NCBI RefSeq assembly: GCF_052119585.1
Contig: NZ_JBGQOJ010000015.1
Location: 1-64,000, forward strand
Source of the DNA: JBGQOJ01 sp052119585
GTDB taxonomy: Bacteria; Pseudomonadota; Alphaproteobacteria; Rhodobacterales; Rhodobacteraceae
Length of the DNA: 64,000 bases
Direction of reading: 5' to 3'
Shown here: one piece after another, positions 7,573-15,874 of the stretch
Numbering within the stretch: position 1 is the stretch's first letter
Layout of the letters: each line of letters opens with the position of its first letter
Made by a program: the position numbers and the translations under genes
The notes under the pieces: generated by a model
Seen by the model: the letters and a program-made list of their open reading frames with translations, nothing else
What the model was told of the DNA's origin: nothing
The model's database searches: none

Positions 7573-8822
7573 AACACCTCATGCAGATGCTGCAGGGACG
7601 CCCCCTTGCCATACCGCTCTCGCTGAAGGCTGTGGCCAAACACATCGCATCTGATCCGCTCATCAATCTTGGCCTCCAGCATCCGGTCCTCAAAACTGTG
7701 GCGTAACGAATAAAGGGTATGCGCTGGCGTCTCCATCAATCCGTTCTCGCGAAGGAATTTGTTCACCGTTGCCGACAGTCCTGCGGAATTGGTTGCATAT
7801 CTAGAGAAGCCGTCAGGAAAGGCGACAAACGCCTCGAGACTAACCCCAACCAACGGAATTACCCGTCGAGCATTCGCGCTCTTGAGTTGGCGCCCAATTG
7901 GTTCGATTGAAATATGGGGCACGTTTGTGTCCAGCCGGATTTGCGCAGCTCGCAGCGCGGCCCCTTCACTCGGTCGATAACCGGTATTAATCATTCCGAG
8001 CAGGATACAGCGGGCCTCGGAATTGAGACCATCAAGCGCGCGGGGCGCCAGAAGCTTGTCCCTGATCCAATTCGTCGAAAACGGTGGTCTCTGCTTCGCT
8101 TCAGCTTCCTTAACCGAAAGTCCGGACAACGGAAGCATCAGGCCGAGGCGCTTCAAGTTGTTGACGGTTTTCAGAACAGTTCCGAGGTGGATCAGATCTT
8201 TGTTGGCCGAGTTGGGCGTGAGGCCTTCGACCTCCAGGCGCTCCAACCACCATTGTCTGAAATCAAGCATGTCGTCACCGCTGATCTCACCGATTGGTTT
8301 GTCGCCGATAACATTAACGAAATTATTGACTGCCTTGACGAACGGGTTCGTCCAACGGCGCACCTGGTCCGGAGATTTTCCGAGCGTCTTGTCGCCAGTC
8401 AGCGTCCAGAACAGATCAAGCGCCCGCGAAACCGTAATCACAGGCCGAGCAGCCCCTCCGAGAAGCGCTTTGGCTTCTTTCAGGTCGATGCTGCCATTGT
8501 TCATCGGAACCGCATCAGTGCGTTGCAGCAACTCCTCTAGAGGGAGCTTCGCAACGGCCGCAGCATCCAGATACCGAAAGCCGCGGATTTTCGCCAAATT
8601 GCGTGCCGCCTCAAAGCGAGTTTCCGCATCACTCGTATCGCCTGCAAGCTTGGCTTCCCAGCCCTCGATCATCTGCTCCCAAACCGCGTGTCCCTTGCTT
8701 TCGGCAAGCGCCGGGGAGTCCGTCTTCATGCTGACCCATACAAATTTTCGGTCTTCCACAGCCTCATAGCGTTTCGGAACACGCTTATAAAGGTAAAGGG
8801 TTTTGCCCCGTGGCTTTATCAT
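7554..8822 (-). CDS. tyrosine recombinase / site-specific integrase
   Basis: 422 residues from ATG 8820-8822. A TTG one codon earlier is possible. The N-terminal region (YLYKRVPKRY) is a small arm-type domain. A core-binding SAM-like domain follows around residues 140-240 (ISGDDMLDFRQWW). The catalytic domain shows Arg in NTGYRPSEGAAL, box II as YSLRHSFEDRM (Tyr in place of the usual first His, as in many relatives), GHS, and the nucleophile Tyr in RERYGKG. All key positions are present, so it may be active. The gene starts about 200 bases from the 3' end of tRNA-Ser(GCU), the classic integration target. The element would extend leftwards from there. Confidence 0.92.
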   Translation of the reverse strand: MIKPRGKTLYLYKRVPKRYEAVEDRKFVWVSMKTDSPALAESKGHAVWEQMIEGWEAKLAGDTSDAETRFEAARNLAKIRGFRYLDAAAVAKLPLEELLQRTDAVPMNNGSIDLKEAKALLGGAARPVITVSRALDLFWTLTGDKTLGKSPDQVRRWTNPFVKAVNNFVNVIGDKPIGEISGDDMLDFRQWWLERLEVEGLTPNSANKDLIHLGTVLKTVNNLKRLGLMLPLSGLSVKEAEAKQRPPFSTNWIRDKLLAPRALDGLNSEARCILLGMINTGYRPSEGAALRAAQIRLDTNVPHISIEPIGRQLKSANARRVIPLVGVSLEAFVAFPDGFSRYATNSAGLSATVNKFLRENGLMETPAHTLYSLRHSFEDRMLEAKIDERIRCDVFGHSLQRERYGKGASLQHLHEVFQALAL

Positions 8823-9019
8823 CAAACTTTCTCGCTTCGCGCAATCGCTTCTCTAACGCCAAGACTTGCACGTATTCTCGTATCCACACAAGCGGCATGT
8901 AATGCAATTTGTATAGCAAAATGTAAAACAAAAAAGGAAAGCACCAAGGATCTCACTCCGCATGAAGTGGGAATATTGTTTATTATTAATGTATTAGATG
9001 ATTCTTGATGCAGGGGTAG
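8823..9019. other. AT-rich integrase upstream / presumed att region
   Basis: This gap between integrase and tRNA-Ser is AT-rich compared with its surroundings and probably contains the integrase promoter and one attachment site at the tRNA 3' end. I see no second copy of the tRNA 3' terminal bases further left in the window. Confidence 0.4.
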
Positions 9020-9109
9020 TGGCGGAGACGAAGGGATTCGAACCCTCGAGACCCTTTCGGGCCTGCGCCCTTAGCAGGGGCGTGCCTTCGACCACTCGGC
9101 CACATCTCC
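9020..9109 (-). tRNA. tRNA-Ser (anticodon GCU)
   Basis: 90 bases on the minus strand. The acceptor GGAGATG (9103-9109 complement) pairs with CGTCTCC, discriminator G and encoded CCA follow. The D arm reads GCCGAGTGGTCGAAGGC. The anticodon stem CGCCC/GGGCG holds loop CTGCTAA, anticodon GCT (reads AGC/AGU). A long variable arm (GGCCC GAAA GGGTC) typical of class II serine tRNA is present, and the T arm carries GGTTCGAATCC. The 3' end faces the integrase gene. Confidence 0.97.
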
Positions 9110-9311
9110 GCCGACGGGTTTATCCAGCACTTGGGGCGGGGACAAGAGCGGAAATTCACGAAATGCGATAAGGTGCAGAAATATCTGCGATCTTACCCCG
9201 GCCCGTGGCAGCAAAGCGCAGTGTTCGCGCGGCATTTCTTTTCCCCCGTGCGCAGTGGCGCGGGGGAAACATGCGGTCCGCAGGCGGCGTAATGCGCCAC
9301 CGCGCGGCTGG

Positions 9312-10409
9312 TCAGGTGTTGAACAGGAAGTGCAGCACGTCGCCGTCTTTGACGATGTAGGTCTTCCCCTCGATCCGCATCTTGCCTGCGTCTTTTGCGC
9401 CCTGCTCGCCGCCCAGAGTGACAAAATCGTCAAAGGCGATGGTTTCGGACCGGATAAAACCGCGCTCGAAATCGCCATGGATCACACCAGCGGCCTGAGG
9501 GGCTGCCGTGCCGTGCCGGATCGTCCAGGCGCGGGCCTCTTTCGGGCCGACCGTGAAATAGGTCTCGAGGTGCAGCAGCGCATAACCTGCGCGGATCAGC
9601 CGGTCCAGACCGGCCTCTTCCAGGCCCATTTCCGACAGGAACATCTCTGCCTCGTCGGCCTCGAGCTGGCTGATCTCTTCCTCGATCTGGGCAGAGATCA
9701 CGACATGGGCATTGCCCTCTGCCGCAGCCATCGCGGCGACCTTCGCGCTAAGCGCATTGCCGGTGGCGGCTGCGGATTCTTCGACGTTACACACATAAAG
9801 CACGGGCTTTGTCGTCAAAAGCTGCAGCATTTTCCATGCCTTGACGTCATCAGCATCAATCTGGACCGTGCGCGCGGGTTTGCCTGCCTCAAGCGCGCCC
9901 AACGCCGCCTTCAACAGGCGCTCCTGCTGGGCCGCCTCTTTGTCGCCGCTGCGCACCTTGCGCGAAAGGTTCTGCAATCGACGCTCGATCGACTCCATAT
10001 CGGACAGCATCAGTTCGGTCTCGATGGTGCTTGCGTCTTCGACCGGATCAATGCGCCCTTCGACATGGGTCACATCGCCGTCCTCGAAACAGCGCAGCAC
10101 ATGGGCAATCGCATCGCACTCGCGGATGTTGGCCAGAAACTGGTTCCCCAGTCCCTCGCCCTTGCTGGCGCCTTTCACAAGGCCAGCAATATCGACAAAG
10201 GTCATGCGGGTCGGGATGATCTGCTTGGAACCGGCGATTTCGGCAAGTTTGTCCAGACGCGCGTCGGGCACGGCAACCTCGCCCACGTTGGGTTCGATCG
10301 TGCAGAACGGAAAGTTCGCCGCCTGCGCTGCGGCTGTCTTTGTCAGCGCGTTGAAAAGAGTGGATTTGCCAACGTTCGGCATCCCCACGATCCCCATTTT
10401 AAAGCCCAT
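9312..10409 (-). CDS. ychF: redox-regulated ATPase/GTPase YchF (OLA1 family)
   Basis: 365 residues, the usual family length. Walker A is GMPNVGKST near residue 9. The switch/Walker B region VDIAGLVKGASKGEGLGN is followed by a coiled-coil insertion (residues about 125-190). Specificity motif NVEE replaces NKxD, as in YchF, which prefers ATP. The C-terminal TGS-like domain ends with the typical GKTYIVKDGDVLHFLFN. The ATG at 10407-10409 has AGGAG upstream. YchF binds ribosomes and influences stress responses. It is transcribed alone, towards tRNA-Ser. Confidence 0.97.
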   Translation of the reverse strand: MGFKMGIVGMPNVGKSTLFNALTKTAAAQAANFPFCTIEPNVGEVAVPDARLDKLAEIAGSKQIIPTRMTFVDIAGLVKGASKGEGLGNQFLANIRECDAIAHVLRCFEDGDVTHVEGRIDPVEDASTIETELMLSDMESIERRLQNLSRKVRSGDKEAAQQERLLKAALGALEAGKPARTVQIDADDVKAWKMLQLLTTKPVLYVCNVEESAAATGNALSAKVAAMAAAEGNAHVVISAQIEEEISQLEADEAEMFLSEMGLEEAGLDRLIRAGYALLHLETYFTVGPKEARAWTIRHGTAAPQAAGVIHGDFERGFIRSETIAFDDFVTLGGEQGAKDAGKMRIEGKTYIVKDGDVLHFLFNT

Positions 10410-10602
10410 TTTCCGTCTCCTGCCGAGTGTCGAGCGCTTTTAGGCCGCACGGCCGCCGTTAGCAAGACGAAGGCTGTGCCGGGCGGGCAATCTGTGGCAG
10501 CCCAACCTTACGTGGATGATTGCGGCAGCGCCCGTGCTTGACGGCCATTGATTTTCCCTCGTGTTTCAAGCAAACCGCTTGGACGCCAGCAGAGGAACCG
10601 CA

Positions 10603-11394
10603 ATGACCCGCATCGACGCAAAATTCGCCGCCCTGAAATCCGAAGGCAAGAAGGCCTTTGTTGCCTATGTGATGGCGGGTGACCCCAATTATGCGACCTC
10701 GCTTGAGATCATCAAGGGCTTGCCGGGCGCGGGCGTGGACATCATCGAGATGGGTTTGCCCTTTACCGATCCGATGGCCGATGGCCCGACGATCCAGCTG
10801 GCCGGTCAGCGCGCGCTGGAGGCAGGCCAAACCCTGCAAAAGACGCTGGATATGGCGGCAGAGTTCCGCAAGACAGACGACACCACCCCGATCGTGATGA
10901 TGGGCTACTACAACCCGATCTATTCCCGCGGCGTCGAGAGATTTCTGGTGGATGCCAAGGCTGCCGGCATCGACGGGTTGATCGTCGTGGATCTGCCCCC
11001 CGAGGAAGACGACGAACTCTGCATCCCCGCGCAAAAGGCGGGCCTTAACTTTATCCGGCTGGCGACGCCCACGACCGATGACAAACGCCTGCCCAAGGTG
11101 CTGCAAAACACATCGGGCTTTGTCTATTATGTCTCGATCACCGGGATCACCGGCGCCGCAGCCCCGCAGGCCAGTGATGTCGCCCCCGAAGTGGCGCGCA
11201 TCAAGTCGCAGACAGCCCTGCCCGTCATCGTGGGCTTTGGCGTGCGCACCCCCGAGGCCGCGCAGTCGATTGCGGCCATTGCCGACGGCACGGTTGTCGG
11301 ATCTGCCATCGTCAGCCTGATCGAGCAGAAAAAGCCGGTGGCAGAGGTTCTGGCCTTTGTCAAAGGTCTGGCCGATGGTGCGCATCGCGCCTGA
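10603..11394 (+). CDS. trpA: tryptophan synthase alpha chain
   Basis: 263 residues from ATG 10603, with AGAGGA upstream. It cleaves indole-3-glycerol phosphate to indole and glyceraldehyde phosphate and channels indole to TrpB. Catalytic acids are visible in IIEMGLPFTDPMADGP (Glu near 49, Asp near 60). The phosphate-binding GFGVRTPEAA and GSAIV segments are at the C terminus. It is encoded about 6 kb from trpB/trpF and on the opposite strand, so the pathway genes are split here. The stop codon lies inside the first copy of a three-fold GC-rich repeat. Confidence 0.97.
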   Translation: MTRIDAKFAALKSEGKKAFVAYVMAGDPNYATSLEIIKGLPGAGVDIIEMGLPFTDPMADGPTIQLAGQRALEAGQTLQKTLDMAAEFRKTDDTTPIVMMGYYNPIYSRGVERFLVDAKAAGIDGLIVVDLPPEEDDELCIPAQKAGLNFIRLATPTTDDKRLPKVLQNTSGFVYYVSITGITGAAAPQASDVAPEVARIKSQTALPVIVGFGVRTPEAAQSIAAIADGTVVGSAIVSLIEQKKPVAEVLAFVKGLADGAHRA

Positions 11395-11450
11395 GGCGCG
11401 TTTAAAGGGATCAAGCCTGAGGCGCGCTTAATGGCTGCGCCTGAGGCGCG
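11387..11450 (+). repeat. three copies of GCCTGAGGCGCG at the trpA stop
   Basis: GCCTGAGGCGCG occurs at about 11389, 11415 and 11439, spaced 26 and 24 bases apart. The first and third copies extend to GCGCCTGAGGCGCG, a self-complementary hairpin-forming unit. The trpA TGA lies inside copy one. Confidence 0.85.
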
Positions 11451-11460
11451 TAAATGATTG

Positions 11461-11515
11461 CCAGTCTTTCGCGCTATTGGTAAACGGAAATAACCAATAG
11501 CGCCGAAAGGACTGC
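11461..11515 (+). promoter_or_regulatory. large inverted repeat enclosing the lldD ribosome site
   Basis: The left arm 11461-11481 and right arm 11493-11515 form about 20 base pairs with two one-base bulges around an 11-base loop. The right arm contains AAAGGA (11506-11511), the apparent Shine-Dalgarno for the ATG at 11518, so folding would hide it. It could be a translational switch, a terminator-like end for trpA, or a dyad operator at DNA level. Confidence 0.7.
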
Positions 11516-11517
11516 CC

Positions 11518-12681
11518 ATGCCCGTCATAACCACAATCGAGGACCTGCGCCGCATCTACAAACGCCGCGCCCCCAAGATGTTCTATGACTATGCCGAAAG
11601 CGGCAGTTGGACAGAGCAGACCTTCCGCGAGAACTCTTCGGATTTCGACCAGATCCGCCTGCGCCAGCGGATCGCGGTGGACATGACCAACCGCACCACG
11701 AAATCGCAGATGATCGGGCAGGACGTGGCAATGCCCGTGGCCCTTGCGCCTGTCGGGCTGACCGGCATGCAATGCGCCGACGGCGAGATCAAGGCGGCAC
11801 GGGCGGCGGCCAAATTCGGTGTGCCCTTCACCCTGTCCACCATGTCGATCTGTTCAATCGAGGACGTGGCCGAGAATACCGATAAGCCCTTCTGGTTTCA
11901 GGTCTACACCCTGAAGGACGACGATTTCATGCGCCGCCTGATCGACCGCGCAAAGGCGGCCAATTGTTCGGCCCTTGTCATTACGGTTGACCTGCAAATT
12001 CTGGGGCAGCGCCACAAGGACCTGAAAAACGGCCTGTCCGCCCCGCCCAAACTAACCGTCGGGTCCATCGCGGACATGATGACCAAAGTGCACTGGGGTC
12101 TTGGGATGCTGGGCACGAAACGCCGCTTTTTCGGCAATATCGTGGGTCACGCCAAGGGCGTCTCTGACCCGTCATCGCTGTCGTCCTGGACGGCAGAGGC
12201 ATTCGATCACTCGCTGGATTGGGCGCGCATAGCGGAGCTGCGCAAGATGTGGGACGGCAAGGTGATCCTGAAGGGCATTCTGGATGTCGAGGATGCCAGA
12301 ATGGCCGCCAATGTGGGCGCCGATGCGATCATCGTGTCGAACCACGGCGGGCGACAGCTGGACGGCGCGTTGTCGTCGATCCGCATGCTGGAACAGATCA
12401 TCGAGGCCGTCGGCGACAAGATCGAGGTGCATCTGGACAGCGGCATCCGCAGCGGTCAGGACGTGCTGAAGGCATTGGCGATGGGGGCCAAGGGCACCTA
12501 CATCGGTCGCGCATTTGTCTACGGGCTGGGCGCGATGGGCGAGGCCGGTGTGACCAAGGCGCTAGAGGTGATCCACAAGGAACTGGATGTCACGATGGCC
12601 CTGTGCGGCAAGCGCGACGTCAAAGACCTGAACCGTGATGTTCTGCTGGTGCCGAAAGGGTTCAGTGGCGACTGGTCCTAA
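11518..12681 (+). CDS. lldD: FMN-dependent L-lactate dehydrogenase (alpha-hydroxy-acid oxidase family)
   Basis: 387 residues. It oxidises L-lactate (or a related 2-hydroxy acid) to the keto acid, passing electrons to the respiratory chain at the inner membrane. Family features: YDYAESGSWTEQT near the N terminus, ALAPVGLTGM, STMSICSIEDV, WFQVY, LVITVDLQI, catalytic His in VSNHGGRQLDG, FMN-phosphate segment DSGIRSGQDV, and GRAFVYGLGA. Substrate within the family is not certain from sequence. Its ribosome site is part of a strong inverted repeat. The stop overlaps that of the convergent MFS gene by four bases. Confidence 0.88.
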   Translation: MPVITTIEDLRRIYKRRAPKMFYDYAESGSWTEQTFRENSSDFDQIRLRQRIAVDMTNRTTKSQMIGQDVAMPVALAPVGLTGMQCADGEIKAARAAAKFGVPFTLSTMSICSIEDVAENTDKPFWFQVYTLKDDDFMRRLIDRAKAANCSALVITVDLQILGQRHKDLKNGLSAPPKLTVGSIADMMTKVHWGLGMLGTKRRFFGNIVGHAKGVSDPSSLSSWTAEAFDHSLDWARIAELRKMWDGKVILKGILDVEDARMAANVGADAIIVSNHGGRQLDGALSSIRMLEQIIEAVGDKIEVHLDSGIRSGQDVLKALAMGAKGTYIGRAFVYGLGAMGEAGVTKALEVIHKELDVTMALCGKRDVKDLNRDVLLVPKGFSGDWS

Positions 12682-13838
12682 ACCTTTTTTTCCTGCCAAC
12701 GCAGGGCGATGACCAGAACCGGCACAACCGCCATAAGAGCAGCAACAAACCCGAAGGCTGCGCGCAGACCGTAGCCTTCGGAGATGAAGCCCATGACTGG
12801 CGGGCCGATAAAGAACCCCAGAAAGCCGATGACGGCCGTCCGGGAAATTGCCTTTGTGCGGGCATGTGCCGGAACGCGCCGCCCGACCAGTGCCAACGCC
12901 ATCGGCGCAATGACCGACACACCCAGCCCCAGCACCCCGAAGCCCACATAGGCCACCATCGGCACCGCCGCCAACGCGGCGATGACCGCGCCGCAGGCTG
13001 ACACCAGCGAGGCCCACAGGATCACCCGCGCCTCGGCCAGACGCTCTGCCACGATCTGACCGGAAAACCGGCCGATCCCCATTGTCAGCCCCAGCATCGC
13101 CGGTCCCAACGCACCCTCGGCTGCACCACCGCCCAAGGTCCGTTCAACATGCAGCGCCGACCAGCCCTCTGTCGCGTTTTCGGACATGAACGCAACCAGC
13201 GTGATCAACCCGCCCCAAAGCACCACGCGCACGGGAAAGGGGGCATCAGTCGCTGCCGTCTGGGGCAGGTCCGCGTCTTCTTTTCCCTGCATCGCGACGC
13301 AAAGCAACAGTGTGACCGGCAACAACAGCGCAAACACCGTTGACGCCGGGAACCCTGCCTCGCGCATCAGGCCCGTGGCAAGGGCCGCCCCCGCATAGGC
13401 AAAGGAAAACATCGCGTGGTTCAGGTTCATCAATGACCGGCCCGATCGCGCCTCTATCCGGCTGACGCGGGCATTCATCACAACATCCGTCAGACCGGAC
13501 CCCATCCCGACACCTAGCATCGCCAGTGAAAACGCAACCAATCCGGCCACCTGCCCCGGCACCAGAAAGGCCAACCCCAACACCAGTGCCGCAGCAGGCA
13601 TCGCAAAGCGCCCAAGGCGTTCGTCGATCAGGGGCGCCAGCCACATCGCCGTAACCAGCCCGACAGCAGAGCATAAAAGCGCCGCGCCAAAGGCGGCATC
13701 CCCGGCGCCAAGGCCCGCCTTTATCTGCGGCACAAGGGCGGCAAAGGCACCCCAATAGATCCCGACGACCGCAAAGGCGGCAATCGGGGCACGTGATAGA
13801 ACAAAGGCGCTTTTTATGGACATGTCGCTGCTTGCCAC
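12678..13838 (-). CDS. MFS transporter, probable efflux permease
   Basis: 386 residues with about 12 hydrophobic spans, e.g. FAVVGIYWGAFAALVP and LGVGMGSGLTDVVMNA. The loop after TM2 reads WLAPLIDERLGRF, the position of the MFS signature, and NLNHAMFSFAY follows TM4-5. It resembles YbjJ/fucose-permease-like branches, whose substrates are mostly unknown. The start is ambiguous: GTG at 13836-13838 has AAAGGGGG almost touching it, while ATG at 13821-13823 has that site 17 bases away. It converges with lldD. Confidence 0.85.
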   Translation of the reverse strand: MASSDMSIKSAFVLSRAPIAAFAVVGIYWGAFAALVPQIKAGLGAGDAAFGAALLCSAVGLVTAMWLAPLIDERLGRFAMPAAALVLGLAFLVPGQVAGLVAFSLAMLGVGMGSGLTDVVMNARVSRIEARSGRSLMNLNHAMFSFAYAGAALATGLMREAGFPASTVFALLLPVTLLLCVAMQGKEDADLPQTAATDAPFPVRVVLWGGLITLVAFMSENATEGWSALHVERTLGGGAAEGALGPAMLGLTMGIGRFSGQIVAERLAEARVILWASLVSACGAVIAALAAVPMVAYVGFGVLGLGVSVIAPMALALVGRRVPAHARTKAISRTAVIGFLGFFIGPPVMGFISEGYGLRAAFGFVAALMAVVPVLVIALRWQEKKV

Positions 13839-13968
13839 GCCCCCTTTGGACAGACAAGGAATATCGGGGAAATCGCCTCTTCCCTTGATATGGATTCTGC
13901 CCTATACGCGCGACTTCACGCGGGCACTACACCCTTGGAGGAGACCCGCATAACCTAGGAGAACTAAC

Positions 13969-14595
13969 ATGGCTGGTGAGATCCCTGATCTACACGCTAT
14001 GGTACGTACGGGGACAGGCAAGGGGGCCGCTCGTAAATCTCGCCGTGAAGGCAACGTACCAGGTATCGTATACGGTGGCGGTTCCGACCCCGTTTCGATC
14101 GACGTCCCATTCAACGCATTGTACAAGCGCCTGCGGCAGGGACGTTTCATGTCCACGCTGTTCAACCTGAAGGTTGAAGGCCACGACGACGTGCGCGTTA
14201 TCTGCCGCAATGTCCAGCGTCACACGGTCAAAGACCTGCCGACACACTTGGACCTGATGCGCCTCAAGCGCACCTCGAAGGTCAGCCTGTTCATCCACGT
14301 TGACTTCATCAACGAGGATAAGGCACCCGGTCTGAAAAAGGGCGGCGTTCTGAACGCAGTCCGTCCAGAGGTGGAACTGTCCGTAACCGCAGGCGATATT
14401 CCGGAAAGCATCATTGTTGACCTGACTGGCCTGAATATCGGCGACAACATCACGATTTCCAGCGTGACGCTGCCTGCTGGCGCCAAGGCGACCATCGACC
14501 GCGATTTCGTTATCGCAACGATCCAGGCCCCATCGGGTCTGCGTTCGGCTGGCGTTGACGAAGACGAAGCCGAAGAAGACGCAACCGAGGAGTAA
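13969..14595 (+). CDS. rplY: 50S ribosomal protein L25 (CTC family)
   Basis: 208 residues, the long TL5/CTC form. The N-terminal domain (TGTGKGAARKSRREG, VPGIVYGGG) binds 5S rRNA. The C-terminal beta domain (VDFINEDKAPGLKKGG, GDNITISSVTLP) and an acidic tail DEDEAEEDATEE follow. TAGGAG lies just upstream of ATG 13969. It is followed by a strong terminator and then pth, a conserved neighbour in many bacteria. Confidence 0.97.
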   Translation: MAGEIPDLHAMVRTGTGKGAARKSRREGNVPGIVYGGGSDPVSIDVPFNALYKRLRQGRFMSTLFNLKVEGHDDVRVICRNVQRHTVKDLPTHLDLMRLKRTSKVSLFIHVDFINEDKAPGLKKGGVLNAVRPEVELSVTAGDIPESIIVDLTGLNIGDNITISSVTLPAGAKATIDRDFVIATIQAPSGLRSAGVDEDEAEEDATEE

Positions 14596-14618
14596 TCCTC
14601 GTCTGCTTTACGCCATTG

Positions 14619-14662
14619 AAACGCGGGGTCGGCATGTTCGCATGCATGCCCCGCGTTTTTTT
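14619..14662 (+). terminator. rho-independent terminator of rplY
   Basis: AACGCGGGG pairs with CCCCGCGTT, with an inner GGCATG/CATGCC stem, and is followed directly by a run of T (14656-14662). Confidence 0.92.
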
Positions 14663-14734
14663 GTCTGGCCACCGCATTGCGGCCCGCGCCCTGCCCCGTT
14701 ACCCTGCCTTTGACCCTGGAACGGAGCACGAAAC

Positions 14735-15412
14735 ATGCGCCTGATCGTCGGCCTTGGAAATCCGGGCGCGAAATACGCCCGCAACCGCCACAATATTGGA
14801 TTCATGGCGGTGGACCGGATCGCTGAAGACCACGGATTCTCTCCCTGGAAGTCAAAGTTCCAGGGCCAGTTGTCCGAGGGCAATCTGGGCGGAGAGAAAG
14901 TGATCCTGCTCAAACCCGAAACCTTTATGAACCTCAGCGGTCAATCCGTCGGCGAGGCGATGCGATTCTACAAACTGAGCCCCGCCGATCTGATCGTGTT
15001 CCACGACGAGCTTGACCTTGCCCCCGGCAAATTGAAGGCGAAACAGGGCGGCGGCCATGCGGGCCACAACGGGCTTCGCTCGATCCATGCCCATGTCGGT
15101 GACACTTACGCCCGCGTCCGGTTGGGCATCGGGCATCCGGGCCACAAGGACAAGGTGGCAGCCTATGTGTTGAACGATTTCGCCAAGGCCGATCAGGACT
15201 GGCTGGACGACATCCTGCGCGGCATCAGCGACGGCGCGCCCGCGCTGGCCAAGGGGGACATCGCCAAATTCACCAATGCCGTGGCCCTGCGGATGGCCCC
15301 GCCGAAGCCTGCCAAACCCCTGCGCCCCACGCCTGAACCCGCGCCGCAAAAGCAGGCGCCAGCGGAAGACGACCGCAGCACGATGCAGCGCCTAATGGAC
15401 AGGTTCAAGTAA
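14735..15412 (+). CDS. pth: peptidyl-tRNA hydrolase
   Basis: 225 residues, slightly longer than the usual about 190 because of a Pro/Lys-rich tail (KPAKPLRPTPEPAPQK). It recycles tRNA by cleaving peptidyl-tRNA released from stalled ribosomes. Motifs: GLGNPGAKYARNRHNIGF with catalytic His near 20, KPETFMNLSG, FHDELDLAPGKLK with the essential Asp, GGGHAGHNGLRSI, and RVRLGIGHPG. It lies downstream of rplY. Confidence 0.97.
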   Translation: MRLIVGLGNPGAKYARNRHNIGFMAVDRIAEDHGFSPWKSKFQGQLSEGNLGGEKVILLKPETFMNLSGQSVGEAMRFYKLSPADLIVFHDELDLAPGKLKAKQGGGHAGHNGLRSIHAHVGDTYARVRLGIGHPGHKDKVAAYVLNDFAKADQDWLDDILRGISDGAPALAKGDIAKFTNAVALRMAPPKPAKPLRPTPEPAPQKQAPAEDDRSTMQRLMDRFK

Positions 15413-15474
15413 TCGGCGATTGTGATACCTGCGATTGGCGGTAGGATAAGTGGCGTCACCTGAAAGGATGCCCG

Positions 15475-15867
15475 ATGTCCGAAACCCCGATCATCGCCCA
15501 GAAAAGCCCCTCTGTTAACGTCCTTGGCACAGTCCTTCAGCCCTGCTCGATTGATCCGGTCACCGGTTTTTTCCGCAACGGATGCTGTGATACAGGCCCG
15601 ATGGATCATGGCAGCCATACGGTTTGCGTGGTGATGACGGATGAGTTTCTGGCCTATTCCAAATATCTTGGCAACGACCTGTCAACGCCGATGCCGCAGT
15701 ACCGGTTTCCGGGCCTGAAAGCGGGCGATCGATGGTGCCTTTGCGCCGCGCGGTTCATGCAGGCCCATGACGAAGGCGTGGCACCACACGTCCAGCTTGC
15801 CGCGACGCACCAAGGCGCGTTGGCGATTGTGCCGCTGGAGATCCTGAAGCGTTACGCCACCGGGTGA
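15475..15867 (+). CDS. DUF2237 family protein
   Basis: 130 residues. The DUF2237 pattern is clear: NVLGTVLQPCS, TGFFRNGCCDTGPMDHGSHTVC (quoted by its Cys-Cys and GSHTVC parts), VMTDEFL, GNDLSTP, and FPGLKAGDRWCLCAARF. It has several conserved Cys and no signal peptide. The biochemical role of the family is not established. It is a single gene between pth and a convergent LuxR gene. Confidence 0.85.
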   Translation: MSETPIIAQKSPSVNVLGTVLQPCSIDPVTGFFRNGCCDTGPMDHGSHTVCVVMTDEFLAYSKYLGNDLSTPMPQYRFPGLKAGDRWCLCAARFMQAHDEGVAPHVQLAATHQGALAIVPLEILKRYATG

Positions 15868-15874
15868 CTGATGT

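Noticed and set aside
1..9000. Search for a duplicate of the tRNA-Ser 3' end (second att site)
   Set aside because: No matching run found by eye; a computed search could still reveal a degenerate copy.
9255..10541. 428-codon plus-strand frame opposite ychF
   Set aside because: It is antisense to a fully convincing GTPase and has no recognisable domain.
10410..10602. Attenuator or leader peptide before trpA
   Set aside because: No Trp-rich short ORF or alternative hairpins seen.
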